From the NCBI GenBank assembly GCA_013400115.1, contig VXBP01007529.1, positions 122,834-186,833 on the forward strand: a stretch of DNA of 64,000 bases. Reading direction: 5' to 3'. A program made the translations under genes and the position numbers. Position 1 is the stretch's first letter. Every line of letters begins with the position of its first letter. The notes below the pieces were generated by a model. It was not told the DNA's origin. It was given only the letters and a program-made list of their open reading frames with translations, and searched no databases. Origin of the DNA: Rhinopomastus cyanomelas. Its lineage: Eukaryota; Chordata; Aves; Bucerotiformes; Rhinopomastidae. This document shows positions 63,797 to 64,000 of this stretch, piece by piece.

Positions 63797-64000
63797 TTCC
63801 TGTCTTCTCTTCTACCCTGGATCCCAGATACTCCAGGCTTTCTTCTGACACGTGATGGCAGCAAACAGGCAGGAGGCAGGCAGAGAGGCCCCAGTGACAT
63901 TAACTACTGGTCCAGCTGCACGGGGTCAGGTTTCCTGCAAAACAACCCTTCAGCGTCTCACTCCAGTGATGCTGCAGGGCAGCTGCTTTGGGGATCATCC
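63797..64000. other. Unique sequence to window end
   Basis: No feature recognised. Confidence 0.4.

Noticed and set aside
1..64000. A bacterial-type operon, defence system or other multi-gene cassette
   Set aside because: The window is vertebrate genomic DNA; no clustered intact genes were found on either strand.

Overview
This is a piece of a bird nuclear chromosome. The evidence is vertebrate-style split exons with GT/AG splice sites, CpG islands, and roughly ninety copies or fragments of chicken-repeat-1 (CR1) LINEs, almost all 5'-truncated. So many CR1 copies with similar 3' ends suggest a lineage with a very high CR1 load, such as woodpeckers and allies or hoopoes and hornbills. That placement is inference. 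Nothing bacterial, viral or operon-like is present.

The one host gene I can identify is EYA1 (eyes absent homolog 1), on the minus strand. Two consecutive exons are readable. A 50-nt exon lies at 9845-9894 and a 128-nt exon with the canonical start codon lies at 8439-8566. They join in frame, and both have good acceptor and donor sites. The rest of the gene lies beyond position 1. A strong CpG island at about 17.1-17.8 kb is the likely promoter and first-exon region. Everything from there to 64 kb is upstream sequence. It holds further GC-rich, CpG-rich patches (38.9-39.3, 40.6-40.8, 42.5-43.5, 44.9-45.2, 45.7-46.05 and 49.5-50.25 kb). It also holds several repeat-free blocks rich in homeodomain, SOX, TCF and E-box core motifs (27.0, 28.8, 33.8, 43.1, 44.45, 52.2 kb), which look like developmental enhancers.

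Three CR1 groups are distinguished, using labels of my own. CR1-A is the dominant, least degraded group. Its 3' end on the sense strand reads ...CCCTAATGTTCTGTGATTCTGTG, and its ORF2 C-terminus ends ...FKTHLDVFLCDLV. CR1-B has the end ...SLDEFKTHL..., and its 3' end as seen on the opposite strand carries ATCATTCAGGTTGGAAAAGA. CR1-C is a set of older, more diverged copies. All coding remnants in the window apart from EYA1 are C-terminal pieces of CR1 ORF2. No copy has an intact reverse transcriptase or endonuclease domain, so all are dead.

The most unusual structure lies in how the repeats are rearranged. A 66-68 bp terminal unit of CR1-A is tandemly repeated two to three times at many independent loci. 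A 399-bp non-CR1 unit sits inside two CR1-B copies 21 kb apart and is about 97% identical between them. A 545-bp CR1 segment is present twice in inverted orientation with about four differences. An exact 48-bp templated insertion lies in a CR1 copy 1.8 kb from its source. Several CR1-A pairs have both 3' tails pointing outward and so form fold-back composites. I found no new multi-gene system.
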